Assembly: GCA_040381075.1 (NCBI GenBank)
Contig: JBEIHX010000001.1
Span: forward strand, 186,001-250,000
From: JBEIHX01 sp040381075
GTDB lineage: Bacteria; Pseudomonadota; Alphaproteobacteria; Caulobacterales; Aquidulcibacteraceae
DNA: 64,000 nt
Direction of reading: 5' to 3'
Part shown: one piece after another, positions 1-9,055 of the stretch
Layout of the letters: each line of letters begins with the position of its first letter
Position numbering within the stretch: position 1 is the stretch's first letter
Translations under genes and position numbers: made by a program
Notes under the pieces: model-generated
Told to the model about the DNA's origin: nothing
The model's input: the letters and a program-made list of their open reading frames with translations, nothing else
Database searches by the model: none

Positions 1-1726
1 CCAGTGGTCGGGCGCTGACGCCAGCCCTGACAGCGCCCTTGGCGCAGGCCTTGGGACAGGCCTCGCACCACATGGGAAGCCCCCTGCCGCGACCGGGTCG
101 CAGCCTGCCGTCGGCCAGCCGGCCCAGACTGTTTCCTGGCGTCGCCGCGCAATATGGGTCGGCCTTGCAGCTGTGCCGGCCAGCCTGCTGGTGGGCGTGA
201 CGCAGCACATAACCACCGATGTTGCGGCGACGCCATTCCTGTGGACGGCCCCCCTCGCGCTGTACCTTCTTACGTTCATCCTGGCGTTCGCCCGGCTGGG
301 TGAGACGACCCGCAGCGTGGCGGCTTCGCTGCAGATCATCGCCATCCTGGCGCTTGCAGTGGTGTTCAGTTCCCTGCGCGACAATTGGGGGCTCGCGCTT
401 GCACTGAATCTGGCTGCCCTGTTCGGCGCCGCGCTCACCTGCCATGCGGCGGTTGCGCAACGGCGTCCGGACGCTGCTCATCTGACGGAATTCTATTTCT
501 GGATTTCCCTCGGCGGCGTCATCGGGGGCGGCTTCAATGCGCTGGTCGCGCCTTTGCTGTTCAATGGCGTGTACGAATATCCCCTGGCGCTCGCCCTGTC
601 GCTGCTCGCCACGGCGCGCCGGCCGCGCCAGGACACCCAACCGGACGCAGATGTCGCCGACCCACACAGCCCCGCCCAGCGTGTGCGTGATATTGCGCCC
701 CTGATCGCCCTCGCCCTGCCGGTCACGGTTTTCTGGGCGGCGCAGCACCAGGGTCAGGCGCTCCCGGATACGGCAAAGCTTGTACTTCTGGGCGGCGCAG
801 CGCTTGTTGCGCTGTCACTGAAGGGGCGCCCGATCGCCCTGGCCTTCGGCGCCGGGATGATTTTTCTCGCCGCCTACATGGCGAAACCGGTCCGGGTTGA
901 GCACCAGGAGCGGGGCTTTTTCGGCGTCGTACGGGTGACCCAGCAGGATGGCTATCCCCAGCGTCTGTTTCTCCATGGCACGACGCTGCACGGGGCGCAG
1001 ACCATCGCCGGGCCGGATCGACTGCGGCCACTGACCTATTACGCGCCGGAAACGCCAATCGGTCAGGCCTTTAGCCGGTTTGCGGCCGCTGGCGGCGCGC
1101 GGGCCGTGGCTGCGGTCGGCCTCGGGGTCGGTTCGGTGGCCTGTTATGGTCGGCCGGGCCAGACCTGGCGCTTTTATGAAATCGATCCGCTGGTGGTGAA
1201 AATCGCGAAGGACCCGGGGTATTTTACTTTCCTGCGCGACTGCGCGCCGCAGGCGCAGATCATTCTCGGCGATGCGCGTCTGTCGCTCGCCCGCGAACCA
1301 GACCGCGCCTTTGACTTCATGCTTCTTGACGCATTTTCCTCCGACGTCGTGCCAACCCATCTGATGACACGCGAGGCGGTTCGTCTCTTCATGTCCAAGC
1401 TGTCCGACACTGGGGTGCTGGTGTTCCACATATCAAACAAGCATCTCGATCTCGCCTCCGCGCTGCAGCGCGTCGGCGCGGCGGAGGGGCTCGCGATGCG
1501 CCGCCAGGCCTGGTCTCCGGACGACGCCACGACGGTGCGCGCGACCTCCTCTGATGTGATGGTGCTCGCGCGCAGCCAGGCTGCACTCGCCCCGCTCGAT
1601 GCGGATCCGCGCTGGCGCAGGGTGGATGCGCCGCCCGGACGAGCGTGGACGGACGATTACACGAATGTCATCGGTGCGCTGCTGGAGAAACGCAGCTTCG
1701 CACCGCCGGCGCACCACCCGTCATAG
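1..1726 (+). CDS. Membrane-fused spermidine synthase-like protein, 5' end outside window
   Basis: The frame is open from base 2 to the TAG at 1724-1726, with no stop upstream, so the gene begins before the window. About seven hydrophobic segments occupy the first half of the visible part (for example FLWTAPLALYLLTFILAF). A soluble Rossmann domain follows, with a glycine-rich SAM-type loop (GLGVGSVACYG), an acidic residue after the second strand (YEIDP) and the LGDARLSL and LLDAFSSD motifs. This is the architecture of the fused membrane/spermidine-synthase-like family, whose substrate is generally not established. True aminopropyltransferase activity is uncertain. The stop overlaps the convergent ispDF stop by six bases. 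The GTG at 173 gives a shorter reading, but homologous sequence continues upstream of it. Confidence 0.8.
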   Translation, partial: QWSGADASPDSALGAGLGTGLAPHGKPPAATGSQPAVGQPAQTVSWRRRAIWVGLAAVPASLLVGVTQHITTDVAATPFLWTAPLALYLLTFILAFARLGETTRSVAASLQIIAILALAVVFSSLRDNWGLALALNLAALFGAALTCHAAVAQRRPDAAHLTEFYFWISLGGVIGGGFNALVAPLLFNGVYEYPLALALSLLATARRPRQDTQPDADVADPHSPAQRVRDIAPLIALALPVTVFWAAQHQGQALPDTAKLVLLGGAALVALSLKGRPIALAFGAGMIFLAAYMAKPVRVEHQERGFFGVVRVTQQDGYPQRLFLHGTTLHGAQTIAGPDRLRPLTYYAPETPIGQAFSRFAAAGGARAVAAVGLGVGSVACYGRPGQTWRFYEIDPLVVKIAKDPGYFTFLRDCAPQAQIILGDARLSLAREPDRAFDFMLLDAFSSDVVPTHLMTREAVRLFMSKLSDTGVLVFHISNKHLDLASALQRVGAAEGLAMRRQAWSPDDATTVRATSSDVMVLARSQAALAPLDADPRWRRVDAPPGRAWTDDYTNVIGALLEKRSFAPPAHHPS

Positions 1727-2875
1727 CGGCAGGAACACGGCAGCTGACGCCTGGGCGGCGAGGCCCTCGCCGCGACCGGTAAAGCCCATCTTTTCGGTGG
1801 TCGTCGCCTTGACGCCGACGCGACCGGGGTCAAGGCCAAGAACTTCGGCTGTGCTTTGCTGCATTGCACGGCGATGCGGCTTGATCCGCGGCGTCTCAGC
1901 CAGGATGGTGATGTCCACGTTGATGATCCGGCCGCCGCGCGCACGCACGCGCGCGCCGGCGAAGGCGAGGAACGTCCGGCTTGGCGCGCCTTTCCATCGC
2001 ATGTCTGTAGGCGGGAAATGGTCGCCGATGTCGCCTTCGCCGAGGGCGCCGAGCAGGGCGTCGGTCAGTGCATGCCAGGGGGCGTCTGCATCAGAATGAC
2101 CCACCAAAGCGTGGTCATGGGCGACCTCAACGCCGCACAACGTTACAAAGGCGCCCGGCCCGAACCTGTGTGCGTCCACCCCGAAGCCGACATGGGTCGC
2201 GCCGCCGGCGGCGAGGCGCAGCTCGGCGCGCGGCAGATCGTGGGGAAACGTCAGCTTCTCCAGGTCAGGGTCGCCGCCCGTCAGCCGGATCACCAGGCCG
2301 GCGCGTTGGGCGACCGCAATGTCGTCCGGCAGGTTGGCGTCGGCAGGCAGGGCGTCGTAGGCGGCGAGGAGCCGGGCGAAATCAAAACCCTGCGGCGTCT
2401 GCACGCGCATGAGACCATCGCGCGCGACATCGTCGATCACACAGCCCTGCGCATCGACCCGTTTAAGGGCGTCGGCCAGAGGCAGCGCTGGCGCGCTGCC
2501 GTCAGCGCCGTGCAGGCCGGCGAGCACCCGGTCGATCACGGCGGCCGAGAGGCTTGGGCGCGCGGCGTCATGGATCAGAACAGCCCCGGGCGGATCGCAG
2601 CGCAGGGCGGCGAGGGCGGCGCGCACGGACCCGGTGCGTGTGGCGTCGCCGGTGACCAGCCGCACGTCCAGGCCGGCCAGGGCGGCCTCTGCGCGGGTGC
2701 GGTCCTCCTCGGCCACGGCGGCGATGATCGTCCCGATCGCAGGATGCGCGCGCAGGACCCGCGCGCTGTGACGGATCACCGGGTCGCCGGCGAGCGGGAG
2801 ATATTGCTTGGGCGTTTCAGCGCCGAAGCGGACGCCGCGCCCGGCGGCGGCGAGGATGGCGGCTGCCTGTTGCAT
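1721..2875 (-). CDS. ispDF: Bifunctional IspD/IspF, MEP isoprenoid pathway
   Basis: This 384-residue protein joins two enzymes of the non-mevalonate pathway. Residues 1-220 are 2-C-methyl-D-erythritol 4-phosphate cytidylyltransferase, with the nucleotide-binding start AAILAAAGRGVRFG and the TPKQYLPL segment. Residues 226-384 are 2-C-methyl-D-erythritol 2,4-cyclodiphosphate synthase. Its metal ligands are visible as D234 and H236 in GFGVDAHRFG and H268 in the HALTDALLGA segment. The fusion is common in alphaproteobacteria. The open frame extends to 2977, but the ATG at 2875 starts exactly at the family N terminus, so I chose it. The gene is divergent from dusB. Confidence 0.95.
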   Translation of the reverse strand: MQQAAAILAAAGRGVRFGAETPKQYLPLAGDPVIRHSARVLRAHPAIGTIIAAVAEEDRTRAEAALAGLDVRLVTGDATRTGSVRAALAALRCDPPGAVLIHDAARPSLSAAVIDRVLAGLHGADGSAPALPLADALKRVDAQGCVIDDVARDGLMRVQTPQGFDFARLLAAYDALPADANLPDDIAVAQRAGLVIRLTGGDPDLEKLTFPHDLPRAELRLAAGGATHVGFGVDAHRFGPGAFVTLCGVEVAHDHALVGHSDADAPWHALTDALLGALGEGDIGDHFPPTDMRWKGAPSRTFLAFAGARVRARGGRIINVDITILAETPRIKPHRRAMQQSTAEVLGLDPGRVGVKATTTEKMGFTGRGEGLAAQASAAVFLPL

Positions 2876-3073
2876 GCTCCTTCCTAGCCGGTCCGCGGTC
2901 GCCTGGTCGAGACCATCGCGTGTTCGCCGCCCTGTGAGACCGGTCGCCTGACCGGCCCGACCAGGCTTGCCGTCCACCCAGGCTTCCTGGCCGACCGGCC
3001 TCTTGCCTCCCGGGCTTCCTGGCCGTCCCGGTTGTCAGCCTGTACCAATGCCACTACCTTGCCCGAGAAATGG

Positions 3074-3092
3074 GCGCCCAAAGTTTGGGCGC
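3074..3092. promoter_or_regulatory. Perfect 19-bp palindrome ahead of dusB
   Basis: GCGCCCAAAGTTTGGGCGC is a perfect inverted repeat of two 9-base arms around one G. It ends 15 bases before the dusB ATG at 3108, in the divergent ispDF/dusB gap. Its position fits an operator, or a 5' leader hairpin that would sit close to the ribosome site. No ligand or protein can be assigned from sequence alone. Confidence 0.5.
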
Positions 3093-3107
3093 GATGGGCC
3101 GCCCTCG

Positions 3108-4112
3108 ATGTCGCACCCGGTCTGGAACGCACCTGCGGTGATTCTCGCTCCGATGTCGGGCGTGACGGACCTGCCGTTCCGGCGGCTCGCCGCCCGTCTC
3201 GGCGCACCCGTCACCGTGAGCGAAATGGTGGCGTGCGCGGATCTGGTGCGCCAGCGCCGCGACGTGGTTCGCCGCGCGGCGCTCGATCCCGACGGTCCCG
3301 GCGCCGGGCCCCGGGTGGTTCAGCTCGCCGGGCGTGAGGCGCGCTGGATGTCTGAGGCTGCACGCATCGCCATCGACGCTGGCGCGCAGGTGATCGACAT
3401 CAACATGGGCTGTCCGGCGCGCCAGGTCACGGGCGGGTTCAGCGGTGCGGCGTTGATGCGTGACTGCGCCCACGCCGCAACCCTGATCGAGGCGGTCACC
3501 GCGGCGGCTGATGCGCCGGTGACCTTGAAGATGCGGTTGGGCTGGGATGACGCCTCGCGCAATGCGCCGCACCTGGCGCGCATCGCCGAAGACCTCGGCG
3601 TGTCGGCGATCACGGTGCATGGGCGCACCCGCAATCAGTTCTACCAGGGGGCCGCTGACTGGACAGCGGTCGGCGAAACCGTGCGCGCCACGAGATTGCC
3701 TGTGATCGTCAATGGCGACATCGCCTCGCCCGACGACGCCCGGCGCGCGCTCGCCGCCTCGGGCGCGGCTGGCGTCATGGTGGGACGCGGCGCGCTTGGA
3801 CGCCCCTGGGTTCTGGGCGAGATTGCTGCGGCAGTCTTTGGCGGGTCTGCCCGGCCAGCGCCGCGGGGCGCTGACCTGTGCGATGAGATCATCCGCTATC
3901 TGGAGGACAGCCTCGCATTCTATGGGGTCGCCCTTGGCGTGCGGATGGCGCGCAAGCATCTTGCAGCCTTCGTCGACGCGGCGCCGCTCGCGCTCGAGCC
4001 TGCCGCACGGCGCGTCCGGCGGGCCGATCTGTGCCGGCTGGAGACGGCGCCGGAAATTGTCGCGGCTGTACGTGCACTGTTCTGCGCCGATGATCTGGCG
4101 GTCGCAGCGTGA
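3108..4112 (+). CDS. dusB: tRNA-dihydrouridine synthase DusB (NifR3-like)
   Basis: This 334-residue TIM-barrel flavoenzyme reduces uridine to dihydrouridine in tRNA. Near the N terminus is APMSGVTDLPFRRLA, typical of the family's FMN-binding start. The active-site segment DINMGCPARQV carries the catalytic cysteine. ITVHGRTRNQFYQG and NGDIASPDDA follow, and GVMVGRGALGRPW binds the FMN phosphate. I chose ATG 3108 (MSHPVWNAP); longer readings to 2967 add low-complexity sequence. The gene is first in the ntr operon, an arrangement seen widely in alphaproteobacteria (nifR3-ntrB-ntrC). Its stop overlaps the GTG start of ntrB. Confidence 0.93.
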   Translation: MSHPVWNAPAVILAPMSGVTDLPFRRLAARLGAPVTVSEMVACADLVRQRRDVVRRAALDPDGPGAGPRVVQLAGREARWMSEAARIAIDAGAQVIDINMGCPARQVTGGFSGAALMRDCAHAATLIEAVTAAADAPVTLKMRLGWDDASRNAPHLARIAEDLGVSAITVHGRTRNQFYQGAADWTAVGETVRATRLPVIVNGDIASPDDARRALAASGAAGVMVGRGALGRPWVLGEIAAAVFGGSARPAPRGADLCDEIIRYLEDSLAFYGVALGVRMARKHLAAFVDAAPLALEPAARRVRRADLCRLETAPEIVAAVRALFCADDLAVAA

Positions 4113-5218
4113 CGGGCCGTGCGCCAGCGCCGGCGGTTGAGGCCTACGCAGCGATCTTTGACGCCGCGCCGGTGGCCATTCTGGGCGTGGATGGCGACAA
4201 CCGCCTGCGCATCGCGAACGCGCAGGCTGAGGGCCTGCTGGGACAGAGCCGGCACATTCTGGGGCGATACACGAGCGATGCCCTGTTTGCGACAGCGCCA
4301 CGCCTGTCGGCCCTGATCGCGCGGGCGCGCCAGAGTGAGGCCGTGGTGCACGATCATGAAATCGGTCTGGGGCCGCCGATCCTTGCGCCTGTGGTCGTTG
4401 ACGCTTCGGCCGGCCTCGCCCATGGCCTGGAGCCGGGTTTTGTGGCGCTCACCCTTCAGCCGCGCTCGCGCGCGCGCGACCTGTCTGGTCGGCTCGCGGC
4501 CGAGCGCGCAGCCCACAGCGTCTCGACGCTGGCCAGGATGCTCGCGCATGAAATCAAGAACCCGCTGGCCGGCATCCGGGGCGCAGCGCAATTGCTTGCG
4601 CACGGACTGACGCAGGAAGAACGTCCGCTTGCGGAGGTGATCCGTGATGAAGTTGATCGCATCCGTCGCCTTGTGGAGGACATCGAACGCCTCGGCGCAC
4701 CATCACTGCCCAACCGGTCTGAGGTGAATATTCATGAGGTTCTGGAGCGGGTGCGCACCCTTGCGGTCGCGGGATTCGGCGCCGGGGTCGCCGTCCGCCA
4801 GGTCTATGATCCCTCGCTTCCTCTTGTGCTTGGCGACGAGGACAGGCTGGTTCAGATATTCCTGAACCTTGTGAAGAATGCCGCCGAGGCCGCATTGAGC
4901 CGGCCGGACGGGGCGGCTGAAATCGTTCTTGGCACGGCGTTCCGTCCTGGCGTCAAGATGCGCGGGGGCGCCGGCGGCGCCAATGTTCTCGCCCTTGAGG
5001 TGACCGTGCGCGACAACGGCCCTGGCGTGCCTGAGTCGATCCGGGCGAACCTGTTTCAGCCCTTCGTCAGCGCCAAACCCGCTGGCGCCGGGCTCGGTCT
5101 GGCGCTGGTCGCCAAAATGGTCGGCGAGCATGGCGGCATTGTCGAATGCGACAGCGAGCCGGGCCGCACCGTGTTTCGTGTCTTGTTGCCCGTGAAGCAG
5201 CCAGGAGGCCACCGATGA
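4109..5218 (+). CDS. ntrB: Nitrogen regulation sensor kinase NtrB
   Basis: This 369-residue cytoplasmic histidine kinase controls phosphorylation of NtrC according to nitrogen status, normally through PII. A PAS domain covers about residues 10-120. The H-box is LAHEIKNPLAG with H147, the N-box is NLVKNAAEAAL, and the G boxes are DNGPGVP and GAGLGLALV. There are no membrane segments. The GTG start overlaps the dusB stop (GTGA at 4109-4112), and its own stop overlaps the ntrC start (ATGA at 5215-5218), so the three genes are translationally coupled. Confidence 0.94.
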   Translation: MTGRAPAPAVEAYAAIFDAAPVAILGVDGDNRLRIANAQAEGLLGQSRHILGRYTSDALFATAPRLSALIARARQSEAVVHDHEIGLGPPILAPVVVDASAGLAHGLEPGFVALTLQPRSRARDLSGRLAAERAAHSVSTLARMLAHEIKNPLAGIRGAAQLLAHGLTQEERPLAEVIRDEVDRIRRLVEDIERLGAPSLPNRSEVNIHEVLERVRTLAVAGFGAGVAVRQVYDPSLPLVLGDEDRLVQIFLNLVKNAAEAALSRPDGAAEIVLGTAFRPGVKMRGGAGGANVLALEVTVRDNGPGVPESIRANLFQPFVSAKPAGAGLGLALVAKMVGEHGGIVECDSEPGRTVFRVLLPVKQPGGHR

Positions 5219-6702
5219 CCGCCAATGCGCGCATTCTCATCGCCGATGACGATGCCTCCATCCGGCTCGTACTCAGTCAGGCCCTGACGCGGGAGGGATT
5301 TCAGACCCGCGCCACAAACAACGCATCGACGCTGTGGCGCTGGGTGAAGGAGGGCGAGGGCGATCTCGTGATCACCGATGTGATGATGCCCGACGAGGAC
5401 ATCTTCGATCTGCTTCCGCGGATGCGCGAGGCGCGCCCAAAGCTGCCGATCGTGGTGATGAGCGCCCAGAACACCCTGACCACGGCGGTGCGCGCCGCCG
5501 AACTTGGCGCCTATGAATATCTGCCAAAACCATTCGATCTCGAAGATCTTGCAGCGATCGTTCGCCGCGCGCTGTCTGGCGGCAGGGCAAAGGGCGAATT
5601 GCAGGCCCAGCGCAAGGCGGAGAAGGACGAGCGGCTGCCGCTGATCGGGCGCTCGGCCCCGATGCAGGAGGTCTACCGCACGATCTCACGGGTGGTGACA
5701 TCGGATCTGACCGTTCTGGTTCAGGGCGAGAGCGGCGTCGGAAAGGAACTTGTGGCGCGGGCGCTCCATCAGTTCGGGCGCCGCCGCTCGGGGCCGTTCA
5801 TCGCGGTGAACATGGCCACGATGCCGCGCGAGCGCATAGAAGTCGAACTGTTCGGCGCCGGAGGCGAGCATGGCCGCCTCGCGCAGGCGCAGGGCGGGAC
5901 GCTGTTCCTCGACGAGGTCGGCGATCTGCCGTTTGAAGCCCAGACCCGTCTTGTTCGGCTGCTGCAGGACCTGCAGCCGGGCGCCCAGCGCGCCGACGCA
6001 CGCGCGGACATGCGCGTGATTGCGGCGACCAGCAAGAACCTGCGGGCGCTGATCGAGCAGGGCCTGTTTCGCGAGGATCTGTTTTATCGCCTCAATGTCG
6101 TGCCGGTGCGCTTGCCGCCGCTGCGCGAACGCAAGGAAGACATTCCCGAGTTGACCCGCGCGTTTCTGGTGCGCGCGCGCAATGAGGGACTGCCTGAAAA
6201 GACGTTTGATGCGTCCGCCTTCGACGCGCTGCGCGGCTATGACTGGCCCGGCAATGTGCGCGAGCTTGAAAACCTGGTGCGGCGGGTGTGCGCGCTCTAC
6301 AGCGAGGAAGTCATAACTGGCCGGATCCTGGAGCGCGAACTGGCCAGCGAGGCCGGTGGGCGCGCCGGTCCTGGGGGACCGCCTGTGGGCGTGGCGCCGG
6401 CCGGCGGGCCAGGCGCTGTGGGCGGCGCTCCAGGCGCCGGATCTGCGCCAGCCGCGCGCATGCCGACCTTTGACGAATCGGTTCGCCGTCATGTGATGGA
6501 GCTGATGGCTGGCGCGGTTTCGCTCGTTGACGGCCAGTTGCACAGTCGCCTGCTTGCCGACGTCGAGCGGCCGCTGATCGAACTCTGTCTCACCGCCACC
6601 AAAGGCAACCAGATCCGCGCAGCCGATATGCTGGGGCTCAACCGGAACACCCTGCGCAAGAAAATCCGCGATCTCGGCGTAAAGGGCGGACGCGGCGGCT
6701 GA
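5215..6702 (+). CDS. ntrC: Nitrogen response regulator NtrC lacking GAFTGA
   Basis: This 495-residue response regulator has a receiver domain with acceptor D55 and K105, an AAA+ domain with Walker A GESGVGKE (171-178) and Walker B GGTLFLDE (227-234), and a Fis-type helix-turn-helix at the end (RAADMLGLNRNTLRKKI). Between ELFG (211-214) and GGTLFLDE only 12 residues are present. Standard NtrC has about 21 there, including the GAFTGA loop that contacts sigma54. That loop is therefore missing. A glycine/alanine/proline-rich linker of about 40 residues precedes the C-terminal DNA-binding domain. Loss of GAFTGA is known in R. capsulatus NtrC, which works with the housekeeping sigma factor. The frame opens at 5146, but ATG 5215 fits the family start and couples to ntrB. 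Confidence 0.94.
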   Translation: MTANARILIADDDASIRLVLSQALTREGFQTRATNNASTLWRWVKEGEGDLVITDVMMPDEDIFDLLPRMREARPKLPIVVMSAQNTLTTAVRAAELGAYEYLPKPFDLEDLAAIVRRALSGGRAKGELQAQRKAEKDERLPLIGRSAPMQEVYRTISRVVTSDLTVLVQGESGVGKELVARALHQFGRRRSGPFIAVNMATMPRERIEVELFGAGGEHGRLAQAQGGTLFLDEVGDLPFEAQTRLVRLLQDLQPGAQRADARADMRVIAATSKNLRALIEQGLFREDLFYRLNVVPVRLPPLRERKEDIPELTRAFLVRARNEGLPEKTFDASAFDALRGYDWPGNVRELENLVRRVCALYSEEVITGRILERELASEAGGRAGPGGPPVGVAPAGGPGAVGGAPGAGSAPAARMPTFDESVRRHVMELMAGAVSLVDGQLHSRLLADVERPLIELCLTATKGNQIRAADMLGLNRNTLRKKIRDLGVKGGRGG

Positions 6703-6727
6703 TCTGCGGCGCTGTCGCCTCGGAGTT

Positions 6728-6770
6728 TATGTGGCGCCAAAGCTGCAGGGTGTGGGTTGTGCGCCACATA
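6728..6770. repeat. 10-bp perfect inverted repeat between ntrC and ntrY
   Basis: The arms are 6728-6737 (TATGTGGCGC) and 6761-6770 (its exact reverse complement), separated by 23 bases. The repeat lies 25 bases after the ntrC stop and about 54 bases before the ntrY ATG. The centre-to-centre distance of 33 bases is close to three helical turns, which suits a paired operator. As RNA it could also be a stem-loop separating ntrBC from ntrYX. No U-tract follows on either strand. Confidence 0.5.
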
Positions 6771-6823
6771 TAAGTGGGGCAACACTGCAACACTATGGGA
6801 CGCATGTCCGCCCGAGGTCTTGC

Positions 6824-9055
6824 ATGAGCGACCGCATGCCGACGTCAAGACTGCGTGTGCGCGCCGCCCGATGGGCCATGCGCGCGCCGGTCTTCTGGAC
6901 CGGTTTTGTGCTCTCTGCAGCGGTTCTGACACTCGTCACTTTCTTCGCCGTCTCCGGCGTCGGGCCGATTCCTCCCGCCAGTCCGGTCATGCTGAACCTG
7001 CTGCTGGCGAATGGCGCGATCATCGCCTTACTGGCCCTGCTGGTGCTGTTCCGGGTCAGCCGGGTGGCGCGCCCGCGCGGGCCGGTCCAGCCAGGACAGC
7101 GTCTGCACCTGCGCTTTGCCTGGCTGTTTTCCTTTGCCGCCGTGGCCCCTGCGGCGGCGGTGGCGGTGTTTCTTGGCCTGACCCTCAGCCGGGGCGTCGA
7201 TTTCTGGTTCTCCGGTGTGCAGAGCGCCCTGGTTGAAAACAGCGTCGATCTGGCGCGCACCTATGTCACCGAAGCCACCAACAACATGCGCGGCGACGTG
7301 TTCGCCATGGCCGGCGACCTCAACCAGGCGGCAGATGGTCTGACCGCCGATCCGACCCGCTATGCGGCCTATCTGGGACGCCAGGCGGCCGGTCGATCAT
7401 TTGCCGCGGCGTATGTTCTTTCACGCGACGGGCGCCTCCTGGCCAGGGCGGAGGGCCCGCATGCGCCGCGCTTCGCAGCCCCATCGCCAGCCGCCTTCGC
7501 CGACGCCGCTGAGGGCGTGATGTCGATGAAAATTGTTGACGAGCAGGACCTGATCCAGGCGCTGTTCAGGCTTGACGCCTATCCCAACGCGTTTCTCTAC
7601 GTGGTTCGCTTCGCTGAACCGGGCGTGCTGGAGCGGTTGCGCGACACCGAACGGCAGGTGCTTGCGTATCGTGAAGCGAAGGATCGGCGCAACCGGCTGC
7701 AGCTCCAGTTTCTTTTCGCCTATCTGCAGACCGTGTTGTTGATCCTGCTGGGCTCGGTGTCGCTCGGCTTGTCCTATGCGACGCGGATCGCGCGGCCGAT
7801 CGGGCGGCTTGCCGAGGCGGCCGAGCGGGTGACCCACGGCGACCTGACCACGCGGGTCGAACCTGGGCCCAAGGATGACGAAATCGCAGCCCTGGCGCGC
7901 GCGTTCAACCGCATGAGCGAGCAGCTCGACGCCCAGCGTCAGGACCTGCTCGACGCGCGCGAGGATTCCGAAACCCGCCGACGCTTCATCGAGACGGTGC
8001 TTGCGGGCGTGTCAGCCGGCGTCATCGGGGTGGACGCGCGCGGCCGCATCGCTGTGGCGAACGGTTCAGCGGCTACGCTTCTGGGCGTCGTCCCGGCGCA
8101 GATGACCGGCATGCATCTGGAAACGCTGACGCCGGATCTCGCCGCACTGGCCCGCCGCGGGCCGGAGGAGGCGGACAATGCCCGTCTTGCCCAGGTCGAC
8201 ATCAGCCGAGACGGCGACGTCCTGTCGCTGCAGGTGCGCGCTGCGGCTGCTCCCGACGGATCAGGCGTCATCCTGACCTTTGATGACGTCACCCGCCTGG
8301 TCGCGGCGCAGCGCCAGGCCGCATGGAAGGATGTCGCCCGCCGGATCGCCCATGAGATCAAGAACCCGCTGACGCCGATCCAGCTGTCGGCCGAGCGCCT
8401 GCGCCGGAAATATCTTCAGGAAATCACATCCGACCGCGACACCTTCGAGCGCTGCACGGACACCATCATCCGTCAGGTGGATGACATAGGACGCATGGTT
8501 GACGAGTTTTCCGCGTTCGCACGCATGCCGGAGGCGCGCTTTGAGGACGCGGACGTCGTTGAGATGGTGCGAACAACCGTCTTCGCACAGCGCCTCGCCA
8601 ATCCGGACTGCGATATTGTGTGGAACGAGCCGGAGACGCCTGTGGTGATCGCGTGCGATCACCGTCTGGCGAGCCAGGCGCTCACCAACATCATCAAGAA
8701 CGCCGGCGAGTCGATCGCCATGCGCAGGGCGCGTGATGGCGAGCCCAAGACAGGCCGTATCGTGGTGCAGCTTGACCTGACCAACGATGGCGCCGTCATC
8801 AGCGTTCAGGACAACGGACTTGGGTTCCCGGCGAAGGGGCGCGCGCGTCTTGTCGAACCCTACATGACAACCCGCGAAAAGGGCGCCGGCCTCGGGCTCG
8901 CCATCGTCAAGCGCGTCATGGAAGACCATGGCGGTTCGCTGATCCTGGATGACGCCCCGCCGCCGGGCCCCGGCGCAGTGGTGCGACTGATTTTCCCCGC
9001 CGGCTCAGCCGCCGACTTACCCCCCAACCTGCAACGCCTGGAGACCGCGCGATGA
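6824..9055 (+). CDS. ntrY: Membrane sensor histidine kinase NtrY
   Basis: This 743-residue kinase pairs with NtrX in nitrogen and redox signalling. Hydrophobic segments lie at about 24-46, 57-79, 98-121 and 296-319. The large loop between the third and fourth (about 122-295) should be extracytoplasmic and is the presumed sensing domain. A HAMP region follows (about 320-372), then a PAS domain (about 385-495). The H-box is IAHEIKNPLTPIQL with H510, and the ATP site includes DNGLGFP and GAGLGLAIV. ATG 6824 is chosen over 6731 because the extra residues are not family-like. The stop overlaps the ntrX start (ATGA). Confidence 0.94.
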   Translation: MSDRMPTSRLRVRAARWAMRAPVFWTGFVLSAAVLTLVTFFAVSGVGPIPPASPVMLNLLLANGAIIALLALLVLFRVSRVARPRGPVQPGQRLHLRFAWLFSFAAVAPAAAVAVFLGLTLSRGVDFWFSGVQSALVENSVDLARTYVTEATNNMRGDVFAMAGDLNQAADGLTADPTRYAAYLGRQAAGRSFAAAYVLSRDGRLLARAEGPHAPRFAAPSPAAFADAAEGVMSMKIVDEQDLIQALFRLDAYPNAFLYVVRFAEPGVLERLRDTERQVLAYREAKDRRNRLQLQFLFAYLQTVLLILLGSVSLGLSYATRIARPIGRLAEAAERVTHGDLTTRVEPGPKDDEIAALARAFNRMSEQLDAQRQDLLDAREDSETRRRFIETVLAGVSAGVIGVDARGRIAVANGSAATLLGVVPAQMTGMHLETLTPDLAALARRGPEEADNARLAQVDISRDGDVLSLQVRAAAAPDGSGVILTFDDVTRLVAAQRQAAWKDVARRIAHEIKNPLTPIQLSAERLRRKYLQEITSDRDTFERCTDTIIRQVDDIGRMVDEFSAFARMPEARFEDADVVEMVRTTVFAQRLANPDCDIVWNEPETPVVIACDHRLASQALTNIIKNAGESIAMRRARDGEPKTGRIVVQLDLTNDGAVISVQDNGLGFPAKGRARLVEPYMTTREKGAGLGLAIVKRVMEDHGGSLILDDAPPPGPGAVVRLIFPAGSAADLPPNLQRLETAR

